64,000 bases of DNA. Source: Salvator merianae (Eukaryota > Chordata > Lepidosauria > Squamata > Teiidae). A model generated the notes under the pieces. That model ran no database searches, was not told the origin of the DNA, and saw only the letters and a list, made by a program, of their open reading frames with translations. The position numbers were made by a program, and so were the translations under genes. Positions within the stretch are counted from its first letter, which is position 1, and every line of letters begins with the position of its first letter. Location: the NCBI GenBank assembly GCA_003586115.2, contig QVOM02000001.1:15513291-15577290 (forward strand), given 5' to 3'. Shown one piece after another: positions 1 to 12,707 of this stretch.

Positions 1-3000
1 TCCCCATCAGTTTCTCTTGGAAGCCGTTCAGTCATTGGGCCATTAAAAGAACACATTTTCTTACTGACAACAACAAAGGATGAGAGAGCCATTTGGTCAT
101 AAAATATCATCCTGACTGAAGAGGATTGAGGAAAAAAAAGCAGTAAGTCTTCTTCAACCCCCCCACCCCACCATGCTTACACATGAGGAAGAATGTGAAA
201 ATCCAAGTTAAATCTAAGATCAGCAATATGCATGCAGGAGCCATTATCAACAAATTAGTAAAAAATTAATCTAAAATAGTTTTGGATTCTTTTTTATAAG
301 ATGGTAGAGAAATCTGGTCTTCCTTTCACATTAAATTCCATGGACTGGCCGTGATACAGACTTCTAAAAAGTCCTTCCTGCATTTACAAAATGTATTAAA
401 CATTATCAGAGTGTTTTGCTAATGCTGCAGAAACATTTTGCATTTAGGAGAATACTATGCTATGTAGATAAAACATGCTAATTTAACAAACAGATACATG
501 TAGGTGATTCTTCAGAATAAGCCAGGACCATAGAGTTTGGGGGTCATGAGTTCACCATGATTTCAACCCCAGCCTGCAAAGCATCTTTAAAACAAAGAGA
601 TTCCAAATTGAAATCCACTATATATATTTTTAAAAAGCTATCCAGAAAATTTTCAAATGGGAACAGTATACTAAAAGGAAATACTAGCATTTCAAATCCC
701 AACTTTAAGCCAGGCTTAAGGTAGGGTTTTATAACACAGTAAGTTACACTGCAGCTCAGCTTGTGTTCTGTGTGCACAAGTTCAACTGTAATTAAAATTT
801 ATTTTCCTTGAGTATTGGTGCGTTGGAAGCTCCCAGCAAATCAAGATTTTGCCAAAGCCATTTCTTTAATCTTTAGGAAAGGAGCTTTCATAAAGGTGAA
901 CAAAAGGTTCACAGTGCAATTCTAGAATATGTTCTGAGAAATACATCCTGTTGAGTTCAACATGACTTATTCCTTCATTATACCCAGCACTACATCTAAA
1001 AAATCTCAAACAGCATACCAGTGCAAAGTTTCTTGTGTACGAAATAGTTCTAACAAAAAGGGGAAATAGCTATGGCCTTCATGAGTCTCCAGAAGTGTCT
1101 AGCTGACCTGTAGAAATCAGGGTGTTGGAGCAGACAACTTTTTGATCCGATTCAGCAGGATTTAGTTTATATTTTTATCAGACTTTTTCTACCATCTGCC
1201 AAGGCTTCTGTAACAACTGCATGACAGAAAGGAAATTTAGAAGGTAAGGTCTTCATCACAATTCACTGGATTGTCCCAGTTCAATTACAGTTACATGAGA
1301 ATAATGTGTAAATCATAAGGCAGTATCCCTTATTTGTTTGTTCTGTAATTCTAATAATGCACTAATAAACTCCCTTAAACCAGCACGGAGGGAGCCAATG
1401 TGCAAGACTCTCTGGCTTCTAATTCAGGTGAGGCAGCTGTCTTTCGACTTTTCCAATAGTCACTGCTAATGACAATAATCCTGGAAAGGAGGTGTATCAG
1501 AGGACAGACTGGCTTGGGCTGCTATCCTGCTTTATTTATCCTAAGGTCATTTGGGCCGCTCCTGAAAGGTTCTGCTACTGAAAATTCTAGCACCTGGCTC
1601 CAGGTCAGAATCAGGAGAATAACTTGTCTTATATGGAAGGAACAAACACTATCTATTGATGAATATTCAAATTTGTATTCTCTCTTCCCAAGTGCGTGGG
1701 ATCTCATCTCCCTGCTGCAAAGGAATGAAGTTGCTTACCCCTGCATACCTGGACTGGAATATTACGCTTTAGACTGTCGTATAAGAATGTATGAGTGTTG
1801 CTAACTTATTTTTCCTTATAAGAGCTGACACTGATTTTTACAGCTGTCTGCCTTTTGTCCCTTGATAAAACTTCTGTATTTGTCTTTTGCGTATGTGTGC
1901 GCAACAGGACCCACTTCATTTTTTTTTTACTCTGCTATGCTTTATTGTGAAGGCTAACCACGCAAAAGCTTGGGCATGCCAACAGTTATAAGTAATTTAA
2001 AGGTAAGTAGTTCTTTTTTGTCCACCAGACTGTATATGGAATTTAGATAAGGTAACACTTAGAAACTTCTTCAGTGCTGTTACCAGGATTTTCAAAATTG
2101 CAGCCTAAGGTAACTTTCTGATTATCTTAATTGTCATTTCATGTTTGAAAAACTGTTTCTGCTCCCAAACAATTTGAGGGTTAAAGTAAAAATGAGTTGG
2201 CCTTCTGAAGCTTTTGGACTACCATGATCTCTGACCACTGGCTATCCCAGCTCAGGCTGATGAAACTGGAGTACATCATCTTGAGGACATTGTCTCATGC
2301 TCAGAGGAGCTAATTTGGCATTTGCTGTTGTTCAGCTGCCATTAGGAAAGTGCAAAGAGTGGTCTCAAATACTTTTTGTAGTGGTTCAGATAGCACTGAT
2401 TCCTCAACACGGGGACTTAGCTTGTTAGATAGAAAAACTAACAAACTTGCCCCTCTGGGAGCAGAGTGAGCACTGACCTTGCTCCTGCGCCACCCTTCCC
2501 TGATCCTTAGGATGGACTACCTGTTGTGTCATATCAGGTGATGATGTCATCTTGCAGTAACATGAAATTTCAGGCCTGCTGGGGCTTTCCCCAGACCTTC
2601 CCTGGCCTCTAGAGACCATAATTTTTTAAAAATCTCTACTGCTGGTTTTGATATTATTTTACGTTGATTTTTAAGAAATTGATTGTTTTTAACAAAAACA
2701 GTTGTAGAATTGGTAAAACTGAAAGGCTGAATACATATATCTAAAGGAACCAATAACAAATGTGTATATAAGGGCCACTTATCCCACACAACCCAAGCAA
2801 ACTGCACATCACAGTAGCATATCGACTTCATTATCTGTATGTTCTTTGAAGATTCTAACCTACCTTCTCTACCAATCCTTTTGTGCCTCGCTATGGCCCT
2901 GTAGGAACTGAGGGCAGACCTTAAAATACAAATTCTTTAGGATACTGCCAGTTGGTAAGTTGTCTTACTATATCCACCATCATTATCTCTTTGAGAAACC

Positions 3001-3399
3001 TCAGGATTCCTAGAACACAGTTTCAAATGAAAATCCTAGTACATGATAGCAACTGTGTGCTGAAACAGCTGTATAAATAAGCATCATATGAGCACTTGAA
3101 GATCACCACATTGACAGCCTCTGTTTTAAATCAAATAAAGCTAGCATTAAAGGCTATATGATCCTAACAAAGTGAAGAATGTTACTAGTACATCATGTTC
3201 TTACTTACATAAATTTAAATGTAACTGATGGGTGAGCATGTGCTATGCCTTAGTATCTGCCCTTGCACGCGCACGCTCTCTCTCTCTTTCTCCACTGATA
3301 TATAAATCATATCTGTCTTAAAGTCATGCTTTGGCAACCCTCAAAATGAATTCCTGAAATGTACTCTACACAGACCTGTTTTTGGAAACCATTTGGATG

Positions 3400-3850
3400 C
3401 TAGAATTAATGCAGAATGTAGCAGCAATAGTTGTGATGTTCTCACCATAAGCTCATCATATCATCTCCACTGGCTGCCAATCTGGTATCAAACCCAGTTC
3501 TAATTAATGACCTTGGCATTCAAGGCCCTAAATCATTTGCATCCCAAAGGTATGAAGAAGTACCATCTACCATGTGGACCTGCCTGAACATTAAGATCAT
3601 CAGTAGAAAACTCAGTTTCAAGGGCTGAGAACATTCAAAAGAGTCTTCTCAGTGGTAGCCAAGGTGATGCAGCCATACCAGGTGCCATCACTATATACCT
3701 TTTAGTGCCTGGTTAAAACACACCTCTTCGCCACGGCCTTTGGTTCTTAAGGTCCTCCTCCTCCTCCTCTATTTGGCTGTGCTGCACTTAGATTTGCATG
3801 TTAATATATTCTTTTAATTTATGTCTTTATGGTTTTGCTGTGTTCTTATT
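3400..3850 (+). mobile_element. decayed LINE 3' region
   Basis: Broken translation on the plus strand gives HWLPIW, QTQF, a stop, LMTLAFKALNHLHP and HLPCGPA. This resembles the conserved C-terminal tail of vertebrate non-LTR retrotransposon polyproteins (HWLPV...F...L...KALNG..P.YL). A PARCHED-type T-rich 3' UTR follows. Frameshifts and stops mark it as an old dead copy. The LINE clade (L2 or CR1 group) is not certain. Confidence 0.5.
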
Positions 3851-3889
3851 CTTTGTTTTCCAGGGATCTTAGAGGGAAGGGGAAGTTAT

Positions 3890-4030
3890 GAACAGGGTTT
3901 CCATACAAACTCCAAGTCAGAATTTCTATAGTTCTAATAATTGTGTAGAAGAGGGAACTTTAGCAAGTGCCACCTTGCTAAAATTCCCTCTTCTTCATAA
4001 ATACTAAAACTCTAGGAACCCTGGACTGGA
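3890..4030. mobile_element. palindromic MITE (GGGTT-type), copy 1
   Basis: A near-perfect hairpin forms the centre. The 21-nt arms at 3947-3967 and 3974-3994 differ at one position and enclose a 6-nt loop. The outer flanks (AGGGTTTCC... and ...GGAACCCT) are also roughly complementary. The same layout recurs near 10.2, 29.9, 38.4, 39.1 and 42.9 kb, so this is a dispersed non-autonomous DNA transposon and probably not a unique microRNA gene. Confidence 0.5.
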
Positions 4031-4559
4031 TAACACATATAAAAGTCCTTGCTATAAACTCTAATAATTATTATGGTAGTGGTGGCAGCATTTATTGCAA
4101 GATGCCTTGGAAACATTTACACCCTAGACAACAGGATATAAGCTATTACAACAGCTCAAATAAATAAGATTTATGGGGAATTTTGGCCATCCCCCAAAGT
4201 CGACCAGCCGATTACACGGATCTACAATCCGCCTAACCAAGCCTACTTAGAAAAAAGTTCCGTCGTGTTTTATAGTTTACTCCAAGAAAAGTGAGGTTAA
4301 AGTCGCACTGTTATTTAAGCCTCATTTTCCCTCCTGTGAGGAACGAAAATTTCACTGTCTTTAAACTAAACTCGCCTCACAGTATCCAACACGGCAGGAC
4401 GGTCCAGAAGAACTCTGTGTATCCCTACAGTTAAACGGGTTTTTCCGCCTTTCTCCTATGAGTCCTGGCAATTCTTTTTATTTCAGGCCTGAGAGTTCCT
4501 AGGGGAGAAAGCGAAGGAAAGGAAAGTGCCCATTATTTCCTTCTAAGAGAGCCAACAGA

Positions 4560-5230
4560 GCTTGGCCTCTCTCTAACATATGGGCCGCTCCCCTCCGGCA
4601 CCTGGGCCTGGACAGCAGAGGATCCCCACGGAAGCCCCCCGGCAGCCACCTCCAGGTTGCGTCCCGCCTACCAGCCCATCTCCATGGCAACGAGCGCGCA
4701 CCCCAGCAATTCTCCCTCGCCCCTCCAGCTCCTACCAGGATCAGCGCCTCCATCTTGGTCACCCCGATGCCGACGTGGAGCAGAGCAGCCGCGGCTGCAC
4801 AGCATTGGTTGGCACCACGCCAATCTTTTCCCGACTCCCCGCCTCCGTTTCGGCAGCGAAAGATCATTGGCTTGTTTTTGCTTTCCTCGAGAACCTGCCC
4901 GCCCCGCCTTCCTTGCTACCTTTCGTAGCATGGCGATGACTATCCAGGGGGAGGGCGGGCCTCACCTAAACACCGCCTTTCTCTATAATTCGAAAATAAG
5001 CCTGTCGATCACATGCCATCCTTTCCCCCACCGCTCCTTAGAGGAAGAGAACGGAGGCGTTTCCATGGTGAATAAGGAAGCGGCTAAGTTGCTTTGTTTC
5101 TAGGGGAATGATTGGGCCTGCGAGAGTCACATGAACGGAAAAAGGGTGATACGGTTTCCTGAGGGCAAAGAGAGGTTCCGTAGAGGGTCGGTGAACTCGT
5201 GGGCGGGAATCAAAATGAAACTTAATAGCG
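4560..5230. promoter_or_regulatory. COPZ1: CpG-island promoter of COPZ1
   Basis: This is the most CpG-rich stretch of the window. Upstream of the COPZ1 start codon (minus strand) there are three CCAAT boxes: ATTGG at 4804-4808, CCAAT at 4820-4824 and ATTGG at 4866-4870. They lie about 50-115 bp from the ATG, a normal NF-Y spacing for a TATA-less housekeeping promoter, so the 5' UTR should be short. The start codon itself lies in CCAAGATGGAG, which resembles a YY1 site. No plus-strand gene starting here could be recognised, so divergent transcription is possible but unproven. Confidence 0.75.
4736..4753 (-). CDS. COPZ1: COPZ1 coding exon 1 (coatomer subunit zeta-1, partial)
   Basis: On the minus strand an ATG at 4753 encodes MEALIL and is followed at once by a GTAGGA splice donor at 4735-4730. 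The known vertebrate COPZ1 protein begins MEALILEPSLYTVKAI, and its first coding exon ends after MEALIL, so both sequence and boundary fit. COPZ1 is the small zeta subunit of the COPI coat, which drives Golgi-to-ER and intra-Golgi vesicle transport. Only 18 coding bases are here; the remaining exons lie beyond the left edge. Placement in a CpG promoter and divergence from NFE2, as in human, support the call. An in-frame upstream ATG at 4867 would have to be read through the CCAAT boxes and was not chosen. Confidence 0.85.
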
Positions 5231-5257
5231 CAAGGAATGAATTGTTTCCGCGTAAAG

Positions 5258-5418
5258 GTCTGGAAAGCAGAGGGTTGCCGGTTCGATCCCTAGCCTCTCC
5301 TTCGAAGTAGGCAATGGCAACCATTTCTATATCTCTGCCGAGAAAACTGCATGGAGGTGCCCATGCGACCCACCGGGAGCCGACCATCACTCTGTGGTAC
5401 TCAACAATAACAGCAACG
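5258..5418 (+). mobile_element. tRNA-derived SINE, copy 1 (5' truncated)
   Basis: The copy starts inside the tRNA-like head (TGGAAAGCAGAGGGTTGCCG followed by the B box GGTTCGATCCC). It continues with the family body (GTAGGCAATGGCAACC, GAAAACTGCATGGAGGTGCC) and ends in a CAACAATAACAGCAACG tail. It matches the full copies at 19011 and 36512. The A-box end is missing. Confidence 0.8.
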
Positions 5419-8400
5419 AGGCTCCTCTTATGAGGACTAGCAGAGAAAAGTCGCAAATAATGAGGCTTTCAGCTGTTTTTTGGTGTTCCTGCTAAGTCTC
5501 ACTGAACGAGACCAAACTGTTATCTTGACATAGCGTTCCCGCACCTCTTTGTAGCGTGGTCTGTGGGGCTCACCAGAGCTGTTCTTTAAGCTGGATGTTT
5601 AGCCAGCAAGAAAAGTGGAGGAAAGCAAAAGATGGAGACAAAAACGAGATAGTGCTGAGCAAGAAATAATGTTTTTTGCAGACACACAATGCCATTTGGA
5701 TTAGTTTTTTCTTGGTCAGAAATAACGAATCAGCTAGGGCTTACTCTTAAATTACGTGCAGCGAAATCAATTGGGTCAAACAGCAGTTTCTTAAAAAATT
5801 TAAGTATACTATTTTGTCTTAGAACATGTCTAAAGTATGTGATATTTTTGCATTTACATTGCGAAAGTCAATTTTTTGTTTAATAATAGTAACTAAAAAG
5901 TTTATCATGATTGTGATACTTTGTTCTGATAAGCATATTGCCAGCTGTAGATTTTGGTGTCTCCCCTTCCTCTGGTTATGGATCAACATTGCTTTATATT
6001 GTATACCTGGGGGGGGGGAGTTGTTTTGTTTTGTTTTTTAAAAAAACCTTCCCATTTTGGTTTTTACCTAGCACTCATGCATATACTCAAATAATGGGTG
6101 TAAGTCTCAGAGGCACTTCACATTCCTCATGATTTACGCAAAAATGCCCTAAAATTCTGCTTCCCCCCCCCCCCCCAGTTTGATGCAAACAAGCCAGCCT
6201 CTTTTACTCCTTAAAGCTGAAAGAAATTGAAGTTGATGTTCATCTGGTGGAAGTTGCCACCAGAGGGCAGAAGATTTTGGCTTCAGAGGAAAAGCCCCAT
6301 AATTTCAGATATTACTGTTCCGGATTCCTGGAAGTAATTCATTTCAAACCAATGACAGAAAGGGGGATTTTAGCATTAGCTGGATTCAGAGCTGAATAAA
6401 TCTTATCATATTTTTTTCAGAAAAGTATGAGAGATGTGTGCTGGGAAAATTCAGTCTTTCCTTTTTCCTTAGCTACCTTGTACAATACATAAAATAGTCT
6501 TCGGAGAGGGGCGGCATATAAATCCAATAAATAAATTTTCATCTCATGGCAGCAGCATTAGTACTGAGATGATTTTGCCTACACCATTCCTTTTCCTATG
6601 AGAGATCCTGCACCCAATTATTAATTGTAGGTTGTGGAAAGCTGATGAATGGCTCTTACATTTTACCTCATTTTTGTACTACATGGCCAGTGAATCATGG
6701 TAAAGATGAAGAAAATTGTCAATTGTCTCTTACACTTAAATTGACAGCCTATGCCAGCATTGGGAGAGTTAGAATAAGCCTGAACTCCTCCCAAATTTTC
6801 TATATAAAGAGGGCCATAATGGCTCTGCCAACTGAGTAGATATGGAATCTCTTCTGATCCTAATTCCGGTGGATACAGCTCTACAGTCTCTGATTTCTAT
6901 CAGCAGTCATAGAACTTTATTGTGCCAGACACACAGTCTTGCCATATCCTAAGTCAGATTGGGCTACTCCAGGATGATGTTGTTGCTCACAAACTTGTAC
7001 CTACAAAAATGCAAGTGTAAGTAATTGAAAAGAAATTAGTTAAAATTGATGAATTAGTTGCAAAGTTTAAACTTGTAATTCATTTTGCTTGTAAGATTTC
7101 ACTGCAGTTTTATTCCACAGGCTTCACAGCAGAGTAACACAAAGAGGGACTGGCATGACTAGCAGACAGGGAATGGAGAGACACAGAAGAATACCCTATT
7201 TCAAAGGACACTGCAAGTCACAATTCCAAATAAGCTTTACAAAGATAGGAGTATCAGAAAATAACAGGGTCAGAGGAAGAATCTTGCAATACTTTAAAAG
7301 ACCAAAAGATTTATTATGGAGCAGATTTTCATGGGATCAGGTTGCATGTCTTCAGTTGGACTTTAATCCATTTAAGATTAATGCAACAGAAAGTACTAAG
7401 ATGCCACAATAATTGCTTCCACACAAGTAAATGGGATTCAGATTGCCCTTCCGTGGCCCCCTGCCTCCAACATGCCCCCAGTGCCAGAATTGCAGCCAGC
7501 AGGTTTACCTTGTTACTGGCAAATGTTTCTCAGCAGTGTTGGTGGCACAAATGCAGACACTACAATCAATAAAGCCTATGATATCAGTAATTCACCCAAC
7601 CACCAGCTGTTCCCTTAAGATCACATGGAAATTGTGATAGTTGCTAGAAGGGCTCTCAAAATTGCTATAAACCAGCAAGTTAAACATTGTGAGGACATCT
7701 GAGGAAGAACTGCTATGTTTCGGGAGATTCTTTCAGAAACCATTGAGCAAGCAAATGGAGAATACTTTTAAAAAGAGCTGTGGTTGAGGCACCTGTGAAA
7801 TTGTTGCCATCTTCACTGAAAGAGGATGTGGGGAGGAGAAGAGCCACTGGGTCAAGAACAAGCCAAGATGTGTGACTTTGCCAACAGTGTTGCTATGATT
7901 GCATAATGAAAGAAGTTCAGTTAGTGCAATTGCACAATATTTTAAAGAAAATAAAGCTGTTGCTTCCACTTACAGGCAGCAATGATTTAGCTGCTGGTGC
8001 TTCCCTTCTTTGCTACATAAGGGAAAATCCAGAGCTTAAGATTACTTTGAAATGGTACATAAGCCCATGTTGAAAAAGAGTCAATTAAAAAGGGTTAATC
8101 TGAAGTGTACAGGAGAAAATATCAGCAAGGAGCCATATATGCAGTCTGGAGTTCCATCAAACTATTGCCCTTTTTTAACAGAATCATGTGAGCTAGAATG
8201 TTTTTCCATAAGCCAATATAAGTTCACAAGCCAGGAACAACACTCTGCCCATACCTAGGGAACTCTTTAATTCTGAAATGTAATTTTTACCACAAAAGGT
8301 TTTAAATTAGCTAATGAAAGGGAAAGATAAAAAGTGTGTCTCTGTTCCTCAGTAACAAGTTCTTTAACTGTTTAAAAGGCATAAAAATAATTTAAAAAAT

Positions 8401-8662
8401 GAAACGTTGGGTGAATTAGCTTCAAATCAGAACAGGCAGTGGGTGGATTAGCATCCATTCAGAGGAATTCAATTGTATATGCAAGAAAATTACATTTAAG
8501 TGGCATTTTAACCTATCTATAAACAAATGGAAAGGAAAGCTGCTGTAACACATTTTAATCTGAATGTATTCGATATGAAACACATGGCATGTGGAGAAGA
8601 AAGGGAAAACATTATGTTACTGTATCTTCCCTTTCTATGGTGTTTCTCACAAAGCATGTATA
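5419..8662. other. intergenic, no gene seen
   Basis: This is AT-rich DNA between the COPZ1 promoter and an L1 fragment. It contains a C-run at about 6163-6176 and a short squamate LINE tail at 6485-6536 (GGGGCGGCATATAAATCC then AATAAATAAA). The short ORFs here show no recognisable protein motif. Confidence 0.6.
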
Positions 8663-8678
8663 GGAAATGGAGGTGCTA

Positions 8679-9856
8679 GAGAACAAAATTAATGCCATAT
8701 CGATCATTAGTGGCCAATATTGAAATATTAAATCGAGAGGGGTTACTTTCTAGTAAAAAAAAAATCTAAGACATTGAGAGAACAAAATAAATATACCAAT
8801 TTTATGATACAAATGGCAATCCAGGCACTTTACAAATCTTAATAATTTTTATGAATAAAATTAAATGTAATTGAGCAATAACTAATGCAATATATAATTA
8901 TAAATGAAGAGCTTTCTAATTTGCCCTTAATCCCATTTACAAAATTAGGGGAGCTCCTTAATGGAGACATTCTTAAATTAAAAGGGATAACATCAAAAAT
9001 TTGTAAAGATTTTATTTTAGCAACTTGTACAATTCCCTAAAGAATGTATCAAGAAATAAGAAAAAAATATGTCAAAAACTGGAAAATGATAGTGGGGATA
9101 AGATGGTTAAAAAGTCTATTAATTGTTTGTAATACACAAAATTTAAAAAATATTTATTTAAAAATTATATATAGATGGTATAGAACAAACGTTTAGATGG
9201 CACACATCTAAACATCCAGGACTCAAAAATATATGTTGGACAGGATGCGGTCATATAGGTTCCTATATTCATTTATGGTGCTCCTCTCCATTTGTTAATG
9301 TTTTCTGGGATATGATAATTAAACAAATAAAAATATTAATTGGCTAAATATTGAAGACCCCACCCAGATATTATTACACTTTTTCTCAAGACAAATTGAT
9401 AATTATGATTTGATAGTAATATTAGTAATGATTACCAAAATAATTATCATGAAAGGATGGGAAATACCTTATGACTGGAATCTTGAGAATTGGTATAAAC
9501 ATTAATGGGAAACAGTTTCTATGGAAAATATTACGTATATAAAGAAAAAAAGATTGGAATGAAGGATAATAAGTTTGAAGAAAAATGGAAGCAGTATTGC
9601 ATAAGGTGAATAAACCAGGATATGCTTGAAAACTCTCAAACATTTGAATAAGTGGATCAAGTTGATGATTATATTGGATTAGATAATGTTGTGACATTGG
9701 AAGGAATTTTTTTTCTATTTGCTCCTATGTTAATATTGGGGAAGATATTTGCATTTGTACTTGTCTTTGGTTATAATTTATTACCTGTGGGAAGGAAGAG
9801 TTATATATGTATGTAAACACTGCAAAATTTGTAACTAAAAGTTAAAAAAAAAAAAA
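8679..9856 (+). mobile_element. 5'-truncated L1 LINE with ORF2 C-terminal relic and poly(A)
   Basis: Broken translation contains the L1 ORF2 C-terminal cysteine motif: around 9229-9330 the frame reads SKHPGLKNICWTGCGHIGS, then YIHLW and VFWDMI. Upstream are pieces such as LGELLNGDILKLKG. The element ends in a 13-nt A run at 9844-9856. Similar 16-mers flank it, GGAAATGGAGGTGCTA at 8663-8678 and GGAAAAGGAGATGCTA at 9857-9872 (14 of 16 equal), which look like an aged target-site duplication. Stops and frameshifts make it non-functional. Confidence 0.75.
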
Positions 9857-10170
9857 GGAAAAGGAGATGCTACCCAACAGGCTAGAGCATTATACAAAAC
9901 AACAGGTAAAACAATCTAGGGGTTTGCCCCATAAAAAGAGGGCAAAGTGATCCTCATCACAGATGGAAATTAGTTTCTCTTTGTTTCCTATGAAATTCCG
10001 TGGCCGATTCAGCCATCCTTAGCTGACCTTTTGAAATAGTAACCGAAAGGATAGGCAGAAAGCTTTTCTCTTGGTAGCTGACTGCAAGGTTAGTCACTTG
10101 AACCTACATTATCAGCCCTGCACTTTAGTCTGGCTGTATGCTCCAGTAGCTGAATCTGTAGCCCTCTATT

Positions 10171-10272
10171 TAATGGTTGCACATGAGGGGCAATTTCAGC
10201 AGGTATAATCTGTAATGCAGGTAAAATTTGCTGAAATTCCCTCTTCTATACAGCTGTCCTCTTCCATATAAT
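10171..10272. mobile_element. palindromic MITE (GGGTT-type), copy 2
   Basis: The inverted core GGGGCAATTTCAGCAGG / TTGCTGAAATTCCCTC is followed by CTTCTATACAGC, matching the centre of the copies at 29.9 and 42.9 kb. The ends are degenerate. Confidence 0.5.
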
Positions 10273-11173
10273 AGGGGGAAGGCCTGGCCAGAGCCAGACA
10301 ATGGGTGATTCTGCACTGGCCAATATACCAGACCAGCAATCTTACTAGGAGTCTCCCTTCTGGTTCAGTCTAAGGGAGGCTCCAGGTGTAAGCCTCTGTT
10401 AGCCCACATTAGCATATGGAAGGGAGGTTCCTAGTACACTTGCTGGTTCAGGATCCCAGCCAGTGCAGAATCACCCAATGTAATCTCTACTTTGACTGGA
10501 AAAGGGGTAACTGCTTCATCAGGGTAAGGTGTGGAGATGTACTCCTTACATTGGCAAAGGTTTAGAACTAGGACTACAGAAACCAAGAACTTTTTTGTAC
10601 TTGCAACTAGTGAATGTCAGAGACACTCACTAGTCAAGAATCTGTGCACCATGGAGACCCTTGTGATCAGAAGTGGACTACAACTTCTCCTGATCACTAC
10701 CTGCTGTGGAGCACAAAATTGTGCTTCACAGCTGTACTACACCTGTTCTATGGTGGAAAGTGCAAACAGCTCCCAATACTCTGAGGAACAAAGCACTTCT
10801 TCTGTCTTAGTTTCAGAATTTTTTTTTTTTTTTAATACCCCAGATTTCTGATGTATCCAATAAGATTTTAATGAAGGGAAGGGTAGTGCTGTCACAACAT
10901 CTTGGTGGGGGGCAATCTAAGTTTCAGTTGATAATACTCTCCTCCTTGTCACCTGGATTGGGTTTAATTCTGAGTATGTTACTTCCCAATTGACTTAGTG
11001 AAAAGAGTTCTTTCTTGTTTACCCCTAATCTTGTGATTTATGCAGACACTGAAGAGTTTAACACATATATCACCTATACAACTTAATGTTACCCAGAGCA
11101 GCTGTTCCTGTATTCCTACATACCTGCTTCTTAGCTGTGCCTACTTTATTCAAACTAAAGAGTGGTGAAAGCA

Positions 11174-11352
11174 GTGGCTGTCATTCAGTGGTACAACAAA
11201 CAGCCTGGAAAGCAGAAGGGGACAAGTTTGATTACTAGTTCTCCCCAGAAGCAAGTAATTTCTGTATCTTTGCCAATAGTACTACTTACAGATGCCTATG
11301 TGGCCAACTAAAAGTTGGACCCAACTTATTGATACCCAAGAGCAACAAGAAA
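11174..11352 (+). mobile_element. tRNA-derived SINE, copy 2 (diverged)
   Basis: It starts GTGGCTGTCATTCAGTGGTA, followed by CAGCCTGGAAAGCAGAAGG, and ends GATACCCAAGAGCAACAAG. The arrangement equals the family at 19011, but many substitutions and a small internal deletion show greater age. Confidence 0.7.
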
Positions 11353-12636
11353 ATAAGTGGTCACAAGGACTAAATGCCCCTTGCCGGCTCTTCATCTCAT
11401 GATTTGTTCCCTGCTGCAAAGGAGTGGCAGAGTGAAAACATATATCAAAGCAGTGCTAAGGGGGTGGGAGAGTGAGGCAGAGTGGTCAACAGCTGCCCTT
11501 TACAAAAGTTTAAATTCAGAATCCTGCAGATATTGCATCTTCTAGTGAATTACTCATGTAAAAAGAAAATAACTTTTTAATAGCTCCCCCTCAAATCCTC
11601 ACTTAGTAAGTTTCCATGTGTCATGCTGCTAAACAGGTCAGCACAGCCAATAAAAAGTCGCCAGCTCTAAGGAAGTTTCCTCTAATTGGAAGAAACATAT
11701 TGAAAGTGAAAGCATTATCAGCGAGCCCTACTGTTGGGGGAAAAAAGTAAGTTCCTAAAATTAGAATAAACATAGGTAAAAAATGTAACATGAGAAAGAA
11801 ACTAGATAGGTCATCATTCCAGTAGTTTTGCCTGGTTTTTGTTAGAAAATGTATTGATGGAATGCACATTGCCCCTTGTTTTCAGACTAAAACAGCTTCA
11901 GTTGTGGCATGCAACAGGGAGAAACCATCAGATGAGTACAATGTACGCATAGTTCTGTTTACTGACTAGTCTTGCTTTCCACCTCTCTCAGATGTCTTTT
12001 GCTTTCCAGAGAAAAGTAAGATTAGAGCCATCTTAACTGCTCATAAAGCAGACTATAAACAGATCTGCTACTGGCTGTTCTAAAGGATTGTACAAATGTT
12101 CTTTTGCTAGCTATTTTTAACCATAGAAACAGATGCTGGTTTGCTTGGCAGTTTTGGTTTTCTCTTCTGTGTTTTTCTCTCTTAACAGCAACCTGTGCAT
12201 GTGTTTAGGTCAACTTTCTTATGAGCAGGTGGATTTTATTCTTCCAGGAGCATCTAATGGTGTTTCTTATTTGGGAGGGAGGAATTTGCTTCCCAGTTTA
12301 GCCATACCCACTCCCAACAATAAGTTATGTTATCTAGTTTTATGTCATAACTAGGTGCACCGTGTTTTTGTTCTTATTTGGGGGCTTAGTTTTGATACAG
12401 AGATCAATGCCTTAACAGGCAGAACCCAACCTGAAGGAGGATTTTTTTCTGGGCTCCCTCTAGGCAAGACTCGAGTTAGCCCTTTGTTATTCAAGAAAGA
12501 TTGAATTAATGTTTTACTTTTGTTTCTCAATAGATCTTTTTTCTCTTTCTCTTTTTCTTCCTTCCTTCCTGTCTCTCTCAAAAACAATTCATGTGTGTGC
12601 TAGAACCTATACTGACTGAGGTTCCCACCCCCCCGT

Positions 12637-12707
12637 AGGTTTTCTCCACTGTTTGGGTCAGCCAGCAATGTAATTGGTTCAGATTCTGGCCTGTCAAGTG
12701 CATTCAT
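12637..12707 (+). promoter_or_regulatory. possible splice acceptor and 5' UTR of the TIPARP-like gene
   Basis: A C-rich tract ends in CCCCCCGTAG with AG at 12637-12638, followed by open sequence up to the ATG at 12708. The TAG is also the nearest in-frame upstream stop, so if this acceptor is used the translated exon could begin at 12639 and be joined to an unseen upstream exon. The sequence does not settle this. The start context TTCATATGG has G at +4 but no purine at -3. Confidence 0.3.

Larger units (their letters stand above)
1..4735 (-). other. COPZ1: COPZ1 intron 1, 5' part (gene-free)
   Basis: This stretch lies downstream of the COPZ1 first-exon donor on the minus strand, so it should be intron 1. 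I looked for the next COPZ1 exon (EPSLYTVKAI...) and for the miR-148b hairpin that human COPZ1 intron 1 carries, and found neither; both probably lie left of the window. The stretch holds a CT-rich microsatellite near 3268-3292, a LINE relic (3400-3850) and a palindromic MITE (about 3890-4030), annotated separately. No other coding sequence is supported. Confidence 0.7.
9873..12638. other. intergenic upstream of the TIPARP-like gene
   Basis: No coding exon is recognised. The stretch holds a palindromic MITE (about 10171-10272) and a SINE copy (11174-11352). An upstream promoter or non-coding first exon of the TIPARP-like gene could lie here, but no CpG island, TATA box or convincing donor was found. 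Confidence 0.55.

Noticed and set aside
2941..2990. COPZ1 exon 2 (DNDG-like reading on the minus strand)
   Set aside because: AGATAATGATGGT reads DNDG, but the neighbours do not match VKAILILDNDGDRLF and no splice sites fit.
3947..3994. Hairpin as the mir-148b gene expected in COPZ1 intron 1
   Set aside because: The arms do not contain the miR-148/152 seed (CAGTGCA) on either strand, and the same stem recurs at other places as a MITE.
4499..4867. 122-codon minus-strand ORF containing MEALIL
   Set aside because: It runs from promoter CCAAT boxes through COPZ1 exon 1 into the intron. Only the six COPZ1 codons are supported, with the known splice point directly after them.
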